From assembly GCA_900544205.1 (NCBI GenBank), contig UQUG01000004.1, positions 14,253 through 78,252 on the forward strand: a stretch of DNA of 64,000 nt. Direction: 5' to 3'. Below, in pieces: positions 15,957 to 22,980 of this stretch (positions are counted from its first letter, which is position 1; the number at the start of each line of letters is the position of its first letter). The notes below the pieces were generated by a model. That model searched no databases. It saw nothing but the letters and a program-made list of their open reading frames with translations, and was not told where the DNA came from. The position numbers were made by a program, and so were the translations under genes. The stretch comes from an uncultured Collinsella sp. GTDB taxonomy: Bacteria > Actinomycetota > Coriobacteriia > Coriobacteriales > Coriobacteriaceae.

Positions 15957-16880
15957 TTACAGCTTGGCGTCGATGTCGACGCTCTGATACGTAGGGGTCT
16001 GCTGGACATAGAGCTTAATGCCCATGTCGAGCAGCTGGTTGACGTCGGCCTTCTGGGTGGCGTCGAGGAAGACGGAGCTGTCCTTGCCGCCGACCTGATC
16101 GGCACCGTCGTGGTTGGCGGTGGCGCCCAGGTTGATGGCGTCGAGCTTGTAGCCCTGGCAGAACTGCAGCATCTCGGCCGTGTTGCCAAAGACGAACATG
16201 ACGCGCTCGCCGAGGGTGTTGAGCTTGTCCATCTTGGCGAGAGCACGCTCGACGGTGAAGACGTTCAGACGCACGCCCTGGGGCTTGGCCAGCTTAAGAG
16301 CGCCCTTCTTGATGTCATCGTTGGCGGCAGCGTTGTCGACGACGATGATGCGCTCGGCCTGGACCTTGGTGGTCCAGGTAAAGACGACCTGGCCGTGCAG
16401 CAGACGGTAGTCAAGACGTGCGAGGACGATCTTGGCGGGACCGGAGCTGTGACGGGACGCCTTGGCCTTCTTGGCGGGAGCCGCGGCGGGCTGGGCCGGT
16501 GCGTTGGGGTTGGTCAGACCGTTGCGGGCCTCGTTGATGAGGGCCGCGAGCTCGGCGCCCTCGACGGGGACGGGGCTCATAGCGAGCGTGAGCGCCAGCG
16601 GGATGTTGAAACCGCTGACAACCGTGAACTTCGTGCCGTTCTTGGAAAGCTCGACCATGCTGTTGTTGACCGAGCTGCCGAGCATATCGGTCAGCACATA
16701 GACGGTGTCGTCCGCGTTGAACGTGGCGATCATGGCGTCCACCTTATTGGTGATGGGCTCCTTGTCGTCACGAGCAAGCGACACGACGTGGACGTTCGAC
16801 ACGTCGCCGAGAACCATCTCGAGCGTGTCTTTGGCGCCTGCGGCCAGGCCGCCATGAGATGCGAGAATGATCTGATTCAT
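15957..16880 (-). CDS. PTS mannose-family IIAB fusion
   Basis: The 307 residues join a IIA domain (1-120; His9 in ASHGGLAAG is the phosphorylation site) through an Ala/Pro/Lys linker (about 125-148) to a IIB domain (150-307; His162 in RLDYRLLHGQV). Phosphate passes from HPr to IIA, IIB and then the sugar. Fused IIAB is typical of ManX-type systems. It is the first gene of the operon, with AAGGAGGAGG before ATG 16880 and a TATAAT -10 box touching a palindrome likely bound by the GntR at 10007-10726. The downstream deglycase suggests Amadori compounds rather than free mannose. Confidence 0.9.
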   Translation of the reverse strand: MNQIILASHGGLAAGAKDTLEMVLGDVSNVHVVSLARDDKEPITNKVDAMIATFNADDTVYVLTDMLGSSVNNSMVELSKNGTKFTVVSGFNIPLALTLAMSPVPVEGAELAALINEARNGLTNPNAPAQPAAAPAKKAKASRHSSGPAKIVLARLDYRLLHGQVVFTWTTKVQAERIIVVDNAAANDDIKKGALKLAKPQGVRLNVFTVERALAKMDKLNTLGERVMFVFGNTAEMLQFCQGYKLDAINLGATANHDGADQVGGKDSSVFLDATQKADVNQLLDMGIKLYVQQTPTYQSVDIDAKL

Positions 16881-16906
16881 CTTGCCTCCTCCTTTTCGTT
16901 ATGGTC

Positions 16907-16926
16907 ATTATAACGTCTTATACGTT
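16907..16926 (-). promoter_or_regulatory. -10 box and adjacent palindromic operator of the PTS/deglycase operon
   Basis: TATAAT on the minus strand (16907-16912) touches the palindrome AACGT-CTTAT-ACGTT (16912-16926). TATAACGTCT is shared with the promoter region of the second GntR gene. No good -35 box was seen at the usual distance. Confidence 0.6.
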
Positions 16927-17062
16927 GCGGATATTGCTAATTAGTATAAAGACCGTTCGCGGATGAAAATCGACCGTTGACGGGTTTAACGTACTTGAAA
17001 CGTTGGGGCTGGGTTGGCCGGCGCTGACTGGATAACCCCAGATCAGACGCCTCGCCAATCCC

Positions 17063-18145
17063 CTATCGCACAAAGTACCAGGGGCTTTCCTGCACGGTGG
17101 GCTCCAGCGCGATGCCGGTGCGCTCGCGGAACAGATCCATGTCCTGCGATTTCTCCGTCCACCACGCGTTGGGCTTAAAGGTCATGCTCTCAACGATATG
17201 GCCGACAAAGGCACTGTTGCGCAGCTTGGAGAAATCGGTGTTCATGATCAGGATGGACGCGAGCACCAGCACGATGCCCAGGACCTTGATCGCGCCGGCG
17301 GGCTCGGCATAGACACCAATGCCCACCAGTACGGTGACGACCGTCTCGAAAGACATTACGACGGGAACTTTCGATGTCTCGAGCCCCATGGACAGACCCT
17401 GCATATATAAGATGTAGGCCACGGCTGTGGGGATGAGTCCAAAGCCAAGGAACAACAGCAGCAGCTGTGGCGACATTGCCGCGGCGACATCCGGCCACGG
17501 AGCCGCGATAGCTGCCATAACCACACCGCCAAAAACAAAGCCCCAAAACGTGACAGCCAGCGGGTGGACCGTCTTGGTTGCTATCCGGCTAAACACCGCG
17601 AGCGACGCACCGCAAAAGCCTGCAATCACGCCCGACGTGACGCCCCAAACCGAAAAATGAAAACCGGAAAGGTCGCCATTGGTCACTGCAAGCACGCAGC
17701 CAACGATGTTAAAGACAATGGCAACGAGTTTGTTGGGGGTCACGTCCTCGCGATAAAGCACGCGGCCGAGCATGACGCCAAACACCGGCGAGGTGTAGAG
17801 CAGCACCGAGGCCGTGGACATGCCGACCTCGCCCATGCACTCGTAATAGCAGGTGTTGGCGACGGCCAAGCCGACGATACCGACAAGTGCGCAGGGGACG
17901 AGCTCTTTGGGGCTTGCCTTGAATAGCGCCAGGGGACCCTGAGCCACGGTAGACCCCTCACCCGGACGGCAGCCCATAAACATCAGGACCGGCGCCAAGA
18001 CAAGCGCTCCGACCAACAAGCGAAAGGCAGCCATGCTCTGGGACGAAACGCCCATGGCCGCAATGCCGTTTACAAAGATTCCGATGCTGCCCCACATAAG
18101 CGCGGCGATCAGCACCAGCACATAGCCCAGATTGCTTTTCTTCAA
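17063..18145 (-). CDS. EamA-family (DMT) transporter
   Basis: The protein has two EamA repeats of five membrane segments each (about 8-140 and 165-300), with AALMWGSIGIFVNG in the first, then a soluble tail of about 55 residues rich in aromatic residues, which is longer than usual. EamA proteins export or import metabolites, often amino acids. The TTG at 18145 (360 residues) was chosen because GAGGAGG lies five bases before it; the longer frame from GTG 18181 has no ribosome binding site and runs into the operator-like DNA. Placed between the PTS operon and deglycase copy 3, and sharing an operator-like 10-mer with the GntR gene at 10007, it may move the amino acid released from Amadori compounds. 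Confidence 0.8.
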   Translation of the reverse strand: MKKSNLGYVLVLIAALMWGSIGIFVNGIAAMGVSSQSMAAFRLLVGALVLAPVLMFMGCRPGEGSTVAQGPLALFKASPKELVPCALVGIVGLAVANTCYYECMGEVGMSTASVLLYTSPVFGVMLGRVLYREDVTPNKLVAIVFNIVGCVLAVTNGDLSGFHFSVWGVTSGVIAGFCGASLAVFSRIATKTVHPLAVTFWGFVFGGVVMAAIAAPWPDVAAAMSPQLLLLFLGFGLIPTAVAYILYMQGLSMGLETSKVPVVMSFETVVTVLVGIGVYAEPAGAIKVLGIVLVLASILIMNTDFSKLRNSAFVGHIVESMTFKPNAWWTEKSQDMDLFRERTGIALEPTVQESPWYFVR

Positions 18146-18184
18146 CGCAGCCTCCTCGGTATTGTTTCCAATATGTTTCACACT

Positions 18185-18206
18185 ACGTTATAGTCGTTAT
18201 ATACAT
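18185..18206 (-). promoter_or_regulatory. Candidate operator upstream of the EamA transporter
   Basis: ACGTTATAGTCGTTATATAC contains two CGTTATA units. CGTTATATAC (18195-18204) is the exact complement of 10766-10775 in the promoter of the second GntR gene. Confidence 0.45.
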
Positions 18207-18275
18207 TTTTCAAGACACAAATCGGTGAGCGGAAAAGTGATCCGTTTTCCTCCGCCCCCAGCGGATTACTGGGCG

Positions 18276-18340
18276 GTTGCGGTGAAATAGTTCCTAAATA
18301 GAGGCTTCAAGCCCCCAAGCAAGAACTATTCCACCGCAAC
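18276..18340. repeat. 65-nt inverted repeat between the EamA gene and deglycase copy 3
   Basis: GTTGCGGTGAAATAGTTC (18276-18293) pairs with GAACTATTCCACCGCAAC (18323-18340) with one mismatch. It lies just after the stop of deglycase copy 3 and could end its transcript, though there is no T-run. Confidence 0.6.
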
Positions 18341-18376
18341 TTATGAGGACATCGAGCTGTTAGGCCGCTCTATCCC

Positions 18377-19369
18377 CTAGTAGTCCAGCTTCCACATGTA
18401 GCGGCGCGTCATGTAGTCCTTGTGGGTGACGGCAGAGAGCGCGCGCATATACACGTTGTTGAGGATCGGGGCAAAGATCAGGTGGTTGAAGTACTCGCTC
18501 ACGCTGTCCTTGATGTCGTTGAGGCCGAGCTCCTTGGCGTCGAGCTGATAGACGCGCTCGCCACCGTACTGGTTGACGAAGCGGATGCCGCGCTCGTCGT
18601 TGCAGCGGCTGCGGCCGACGCTGATGAGCTGGAACAGCGAGGTGCGCTTGTCCAGAATCTCGAAGGGGCCGTGGAAGAAGTCGCAGGTGTTGATGGTGCA
18701 GGAGTCGATCTGCAGCATCTCCTGCACGTTGCAGATGCTAAAGACGTAGGCGGCACCAAAGAGCGGGCCCTGGGCCATGACGTTGATGCAGGGCTTGTCG
18801 GCGTTCTGCTCGGCCCACTTGGCAGCGAGCGGACGGGTGTACTCGACGGCCTTGCGATAGATGGGGTCGACCAAGTCGAACGCGGCCATAGCGGTCTCGT
18901 ACTCGGCATAGCCCTCGGTCTGCTGCGTAAGCTCCATGGCGATCATGGTCACGACGGCGGAGTTGGTACGGCCCATGCAAGACTCGTCGACGGCCAGGCT
19001 GTCATACTGAATCTTGTAGTCGCAGACCTCGGTGAGGCCGGACTCATCGACATAGATGGCGATGGTGCTGGCGCCGTGGTCCTTGGCGACCTGGGCGGCG
19101 ACGATGGTCTCCTTGGTGCCGCGCATGGACACGACGACGGCCAGGGTGTTCTCGTTGACATAGGCGGGCGTGGCGTGCACGAACTCATTGCTGGTGTAGC
19201 TGGAGCTCACGACCTGCGTGGCCTCGTGCTCCATAAAGTACTGGGCAGGATAGTTGCCGCCGTTGGATCCGCCGGCGCCAATCCACACGACGCGCTTGAT
19301 GCCGCCCTTGTCTGCCTTGTCGGCCAAAACCTGGGAGACGACGTCCTTAACCTGTTCCTGAGTAGTCAT
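18377..19369 (-). CDS. SIS-domain phosphosugar deglycase, FrlB/FraB type (copy 3)
   Basis: The 330 residues have the same double SIS architecture (GAGGSNGG near 31; SMRGTKETIVAA near 81) and the shared tail MTRRYMWKLDY with copy 2. Glu217 (QEMLQ) and His233 (FFHGPFE) keep the 16-residue catalytic spacing, but the GE before the His is CD here (TCDFFHGPFE) and CSxxGxT is replaced by SMRGTKE, so its substrate probably differs from copies 1 and 2. It is divergent from a GntR gene across a 205-bp region full of inverted repeats. AAAGG lies upstream of ATG 19369. Deglycase activity is inferred. Confidence 0.72.
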   Translation of the reverse strand: MTTQEQVKDVVSQVLADKADKGGIKRVVWIGAGGSNGGNYPAQYFMEHEATQVVSSSYTSNEFVHATPAYVNENTLAVVVSMRGTKETIVAAQVAKDHGASTIAIYVDESGLTEVCDYKIQYDSLAVDESCMGRTNSAVVTMIAMELTQQTEGYAEYETAMAAFDLVDPIYRKAVEYTRPLAAKWAEQNADKPCINVMAQGPLFGAAYVFSICNVQEMLQIDSCTINTCDFFHGPFEILDKRTSLFQLISVGRSRCNDERGIRFVNQYGGERVYQLDAKELGLNDIKDSVSEYFNHLIFAPILNNVYMRALSAVTHKDYMTRRYMWKLDY

Positions 19370-19407
19370 CGTGCATCAGCCTTTCTTCTCGTTTGATGCT
19401 CTCGATG

Positions 19408-19531
19408 GCATACAAGTTACATACATGTTTTGGTTATGTCGACTAGTTGTATGCTATATTTGTCTTAAAAAACTTGCTGATACGGTTTTCGATAACTTGA
19501 TACCAGCGGTTTTGTTGTTGTATTGAATACA
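19408..19531. promoter_or_regulatory. Divergent control region with operator-like palindromes
   Basis: The AT-rich spacer between deglycase copy 3 and the third GntR gene holds GCATACAA (19408-19415) with its complement TTGTATGC (19447-19454), and a 13-bp palindrome TGTATTGAATACA (19519-19531). The shared GTAT/ATAC half-sites suggest one regulator controlling both directions. Confidence 0.55.
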
Positions 19532-19574
19532 TGCTTGATTAGATACGCATACAGGTTAGATACAGGTTGATCGC

Positions 19575-20297
19575 ATGAACGCTTCATCTAAAAAGAGACT
19601 GACCCAATACGAGCGCTTGGCGGGCATGCTGCGCGACCGCATCGCCTCCGGCACCTACGCGCGCGGAGACAAGCTGCCGTCCGAGATGGAACTCATGGAC
19701 GAATCGGGGCTGTCGCGCAGCACCGTACGCCACGCCCTTAAGGTGCTCGTTGACGAGGGCCTGGTGCGCACCGAGCGCGGGCGTGGCGCCTTTGTGGCCG
19801 ACACGCCGGCACTCCACGAGAACAACCTGGTGTTTTCGAGCTACACGACACAGGTCCAGGGTCAGGGTATGAAGCCCACCACGCGCACGGTGGACTCGGG
19901 CTTTGCCAAGGCCGCGGGCAATGCGGCCAAGTTCTTCGATGTCGCCGTGGGCAGCAAGCTCGTCAAACTTGTCCGCCTGCGTTATCTGGACGATGCGCCG
20001 CTGTGCCTGGAGACCACCTATCTACCACCGAGCTTTGAAGCACTCATCGATCGCGATATCAACGGTTCGCTCTACGCCACGCTGCGCCAGGAATTCCATC
20101 GCGCGCCGGCACAGGGACATAAGACCTTTGAGGTGTGCTATGCCTCGCAAAACGAGGCGTTTTTGCTCAACGTTGGGCGCGGGCAGGCGCTGATCCTGAT
20201 CACCGACTACGTGTACGACACCGACGGCCGACCGCTCCATGTCTCCAAGCGCATCCAGCGCACCGACCGTGCCAAATACACCGAGCCCATCGGCTAA
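19575..20297 (+). CDS. GntR/HutC-family transcriptional regulator (3)
   Basis: The 240 residues contain a winged helix (about 8-75; YERLAGMLRDRIASGTYARG, then SRSTVRHALKVLVDEGLV, GRGAFVAD) and a UTRA domain (about 90-235). It is transcribed away from deglycase copy 3, the classic layout for a local repressor. It is more distant from regulators 1 and 2 than those are from each other, in line with the more distant deglycase it accompanies. Only a weak AGGT precedes ATG 19575. A dispersed palindrome starts at its stop codon. Confidence 0.88.
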   Translation: MNASSKKRLTQYERLAGMLRDRIASGTYARGDKLPSEMELMDESGLSRSTVRHALKVLVDEGLVRTERGRGAFVADTPALHENNLVFSSYTTQVQGQGMKPTTRTVDSGFAKAAGNAAKFFDVAVGSKLVKLVRLRYLDDAPLCLETTYLPPSFEALIDRDINGSLYATLRQEFHRAPAQGHKTFEVCYASQNEAFLLNVGRGQALILITDYVYDTDGRPLHVSKRIQRTDRAKYTEPIG

Positions 20298-20333
20298 CCT
20301 GCCAAAATAAACCTGTCCCTAAATGGTAGGTTT
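20296..20333 (+). repeat. Dispersed palindromic leader repeat, copy 4
   Basis: AACCTGCCAAAATAAACCTG then TCCCTAAATGGTAGGTTT. It overlaps the stop codon of the third GntR gene and reaches into the end of the GNAT gene, so here it may act as a shared 3' hairpin of two convergent genes. Confidence 0.7.
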
Positions 20334-20909
20334 GAGGAGGTCGGGGAACCAGGTTGGTTTGGGTTGGTTGGGGACGCGCTCGGCTAGGACCAACTCCATC
20401 CAGCACATGTCGTACCAGCGGCCGAACTTTTGGGCGCAGCGATCGAAGGCGCCCACCAGGCGATACCCCATATGGGCATGGAAGTCCTGGCTGTTGTGCG
20501 TCAGGTACTCATCGTCCTTGTCGTGCGGCACGGCGATGAGGGCGCACATGTTGGTGATACCCATCGCGATCAGGCATTGCTTAAGCGCGTCATGCAGCTT
20601 GCGGCCCAGCCCGCCGTGGCGCACATCACGCGCCAGGTAGATCGATGTCTCGACCGACCAGTCGTATGCCTCGCGGCTGTTGAGCGGACTCACATAGGCA
20701 TAGCCTACCGGACGCCCGTCCAGTTCTATCACCAGATACGGATAGCGCTTGAGCGTGCGCTCGATGCGCCCGGCGAACTCCTCAACGCTCGGCACCTCGT
20801 ATTCGCAGGTAATCGCCGTCTGGCGCACATACGGCTCATAGATGGCAAGCAACGCCGGCGCATCATCGGGCGTCGCCAGACGAATCGTCGGATCGGACAT
20901 CTCGGTCAT
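20319..20909 (-). CDS. GNAT acetyltransferase, phosphinothricin acetyltransferase-like
   Basis: The 196 residues form one GNAT domain. The N-terminal IRLATPDDAPALLAIYEPYV and the acetyl-CoA loop region near RHGGLGRKLHDAL (about 95-107) match the Pat/Bar-like subgroup, which N-acetylates small amino-acid-like compounds. The real substrate is unknown. ATG 20909 lies four bases after GAAGGG; a second ATG at 20900 is possible. The last codons overlap a dispersed palindrome, so the C-terminus may have been altered by it. Confidence 0.82.
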   Translation of the reverse strand: MTEMSDPTIRLATPDDAPALLAIYEPYVRQTAITCEYEVPSVEEFAGRIERTLKRYPYLVIELDGRPVGYAYVSPLNSREAYDWSVETSIYLARDVRHGGLGRKLHDALKQCLIAMGITNMCALIAVPHDKDDEYLTHNSQDFHAHMGYRLVGAFDRCAQKFGRWYDMCWMELVLAERVPNQPKPTWFPDLLKPTI

Positions 20910-20934
20910 ACAACCCTTCCCCCTCAAAAACAAA

Positions 20935-20970
20935 GGCCACCTTGCGCCAAACCCAGCGCAAGGCGGCCCC
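20935..20970 (-). terminator. Terminator after the threonine aldolase gene
   Basis: GGCCGCCTTGCGC pairs with GCGCAAGGTGGCC around a short loop and is followed on the minus strand by TTTGTTTTT. Confidence 0.85.
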
Positions 20971-20986
20971 TCGTCATTACATCAGG

Positions 20987-22012
20987 CTACAGGACAGCCG
21001 CCAACGCGTCGATGTCCTCCTGCGTCGTGGCCCAGCTGGTGCAAAAGCGCACCACCGTGTGAGTATCGTCGTACTTTTCCCAGTACTCGATCGAGGCATG
21101 CTCGCGAATGCGGGCCATATCCTCGTTGGGCAGAATCACAAACTGCTGGTTCGTGGGCGTCTCCAAAAAGAACTGGTAACCGCGCTCGTGCAGCACACGA
21201 CGTAGCGTCTGGGCCGTCTCGATCGCCTGTCGACCAATCTCAAAATACAAGCCATCGGCAAAGAGTGCCTCAAACTGCACGCCCGTCAGGCGGCCCTTGG
21301 CCAACAGCGCGCCGTGCTGCTTAATGCGCGGAATGGGATGTGCCGGAGCGTGCATGCCGCTAAACACCACAGCCTCGCCGCAGAGCGCGCCGCACTTGGT
21401 GCCGCCGATGTAGAACACGTCGCACAGCTGCGCCAGCTCGGGCAGGGTAATGTCGCACTCATCGGCCGCCAGCGCATAGGCCAGGCGAGCACCGTCCACA
21501 AACAGCGGAATCTCGCGCTTCTGGCATACCGCATGAATCGCCGCGAGCTCGGCCTTGGAGTACAGCGTGCCGTACTCGGTCGATAGACTCACGTACACGG
21601 CGCCCGGGAACACCGTGTGCTCGTAGCTCTCGTTTTCGTAGAACACCTGGATATAGTTCTCGAGGTCCTCGGCGTACATCTTGCCCTCGTAGCCGGGGAT
21701 GGTGAGTACCTTGTGGCCGCCAAACTCGATGGCGCCCGCCTCGTGGCAGGCGACGTGGCCAGTCTCGGCAGCAACGACGCCCTCGTACGGCGCGAGCAGC
21801 ATGTCGATCACCGTCGCGTTGGCCTGCGTGCCGCCCACCAGAAAAAACACGTCGGCATCGGGGGCCTGGCAGGCCTCGCGAATAAGTTGCTTGGCACGCT
21901 CGGTATGCGCATCGGTACCGTAGCCGGGCTGCGGCTCCATGTTGGTATCGACGAGCGCCTGCAGCACCGCTGGGTGTGCGCCGTGGGAATAGTCGTTGTT
22001 GAACGCGAGCAT
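20987..22012 (-). CDS. ltaE: Low-specificity L-threonine aldolase
   Basis: The 341 residues match the PLP-dependent aldolase/beta-eliminating lyase family: FLVGGTQAN near 56-64, ETGH near 82, FVDGARLAYAL near 170 and the PLP lysine in YIGGTKCGA near 204. The enzyme splits L-threonine or L-allo-threonine into glycine and acetaldehyde. GAGAGGA precedes ATG 22012. The gene stands as a single unit ending at a strong terminator. The alternative, another amino-acid lyase of the same fold, cannot be excluded. Confidence 0.9.
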   Translation of the reverse strand: MLAFNNDYSHGAHPAVLQALVDTNMEPQPGYGTDAHTERAKQLIREACQAPDADVFFLVGGTQANATVIDMLLAPYEGVVAAETGHVACHEAGAIEFGGHKVLTIPGYEGKMYAEDLENYIQVFYENESYEHTVFPGAVYVSLSTEYGTLYSKAELAAIHAVCQKREIPLFVDGARLAYALAADECDITLPELAQLCDVFYIGGTKCGALCGEAVVFSGMHAPAHPIPRIKQHGALLAKGRLTGVQFEALFADGLYFEIGRQAIETAQTLRRVLHERGYQFFLETPTNQQFVILPNEDMARIREHASIEYWEKYDDTHTVVRFCTSWATTQEDIDALAAVL

Positions 22013-22057
22013 GGCAATCCTCTCTTACCGGGTATCGGCCAGATGATTCAAACGGAG

Positions 22058-22921
22058 CTATTGTACGCCGTTGGGATAGGCAATGCGCGCGGCAAGGCAC
22101 TCAAGCGCCAGTACCAGGGCAAAACCGCAGCTCACGTCGCTCAAAAAGTGTGCACCGATCACGATGCGGCCAAGCGCGACGAGCGCCGCGACCACAGCCG
22201 CCGCCCAAAAGATCACGCGGCGACGCGAAGATTTTTCCTTAAAGGCTGCCGCGGGAAGCCCGGCGAGCATAAGGCCAATCGCCGCATGCGCCGTGTGTCC
22301 GCTCGCAAACGACTTAAAGCCGTCCTTGACTACACCGGCGGCAATATAGGCCCACTTGTCAGGGTTGCCGATCACCCACCACGGCTGAAACTCGAGTCCC
22401 TGCGTCACCTCGATCACGCGCATGCGTGGGCGCGACCACAGCGGCTTGACAATCACGTTGAGGATGATGGCCTGAGCGACCCACACGACAAGCACCATCA
22501 ACGCCCAGCGCGTGAGCTCGTCGGGCTCGGTCGTGCGCGTGAGACGATAGACGATAAGATTGGCGGCGATGACCAGCACAAACGTCAGCACCAACTGAGC
22601 CGCGATGAGTTTGCCGCCAACCCTCAGGGACGAAACGATCTCGTAGCCGAGCAGGCCCACGTTGATGAGGATGCCGAGCACGGCGAGCCATTTGCTCCCC
22701 CTGGAGTCGGGACGCACCGCGCGCACGAGCATAACGCCCGCGATGCTCGCCGTCAGCTCAAACGGCAGCTCGCCGGCCGCCTCGATAAAGCGACCGTACA
22801 TGCTGCCGATATTGAACAGCGCGCTCGAGATCTGATAATCGAAGAAGCTGCCCACGCCCAGACAAAGACACAGGACAACCGCGATAATGGCGACATCTTT
22901 CTTATAGATGTATCCGAACAT
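22058..22921 (-). CDS. PAP2-family membrane phosphatase
   Basis: The 287 residues have about seven membrane segments. The three PAP2 phosphatase motifs are visible: KPLWSRPR (about 158-165), SGHTAHA (about 206-212) and GRIVIGAHFLSD (about 249-260) with the catalytic His and Asp. Such enzymes dephosphorylate undecaprenyl-PP or phosphatidic acid at the outer face of the membrane. The particular lipid is not decidable. AAAGGAAAG precedes ATG 22921. It follows mfd on the same strand after 56 bases. Confidence 0.88.
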   Translation of the reverse strand: MFGYIYKKDVAIIAVVLCLCLGVGSFFDYQISSALFNIGSMYGRFIEAAGELPFELTASIAGVMLVRAVRPDSRGSKWLAVLGILINVGLLGYEIVSSLRVGGKLIAAQLVLTFVLVIAANLIVYRLTRTTEPDELTRWALMVLVVWVAQAIILNVIVKPLWSRPRMRVIEVTQGLEFQPWWVIGNPDKWAYIAAGVVKDGFKSFASGHTAHAAIGLMLAGLPAAAFKEKSSRRRVIFWAAAVVAALVALGRIVIGAHFLSDVSCGFALVLALECLAARIAYPNGVQ

Positions 22922-22954
22922 GCTTTCCTTTCGATGGAGCCAGATTGCCCAAAT

Positions 22955-22980
22955 GGGGCGTTTGCAGCGTCGACCCGTTA
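22955..22980. repeat. Partial copy of the 9957-9982 sequence
   Basis: GGGGCGTTTGCAGCGTCGACCCGTTA equals 9957-9982 apart from one base. Here it overlaps the mfd stop codon, but the large hairpin found at 9867-9965 is missing. Confidence 0.7.
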
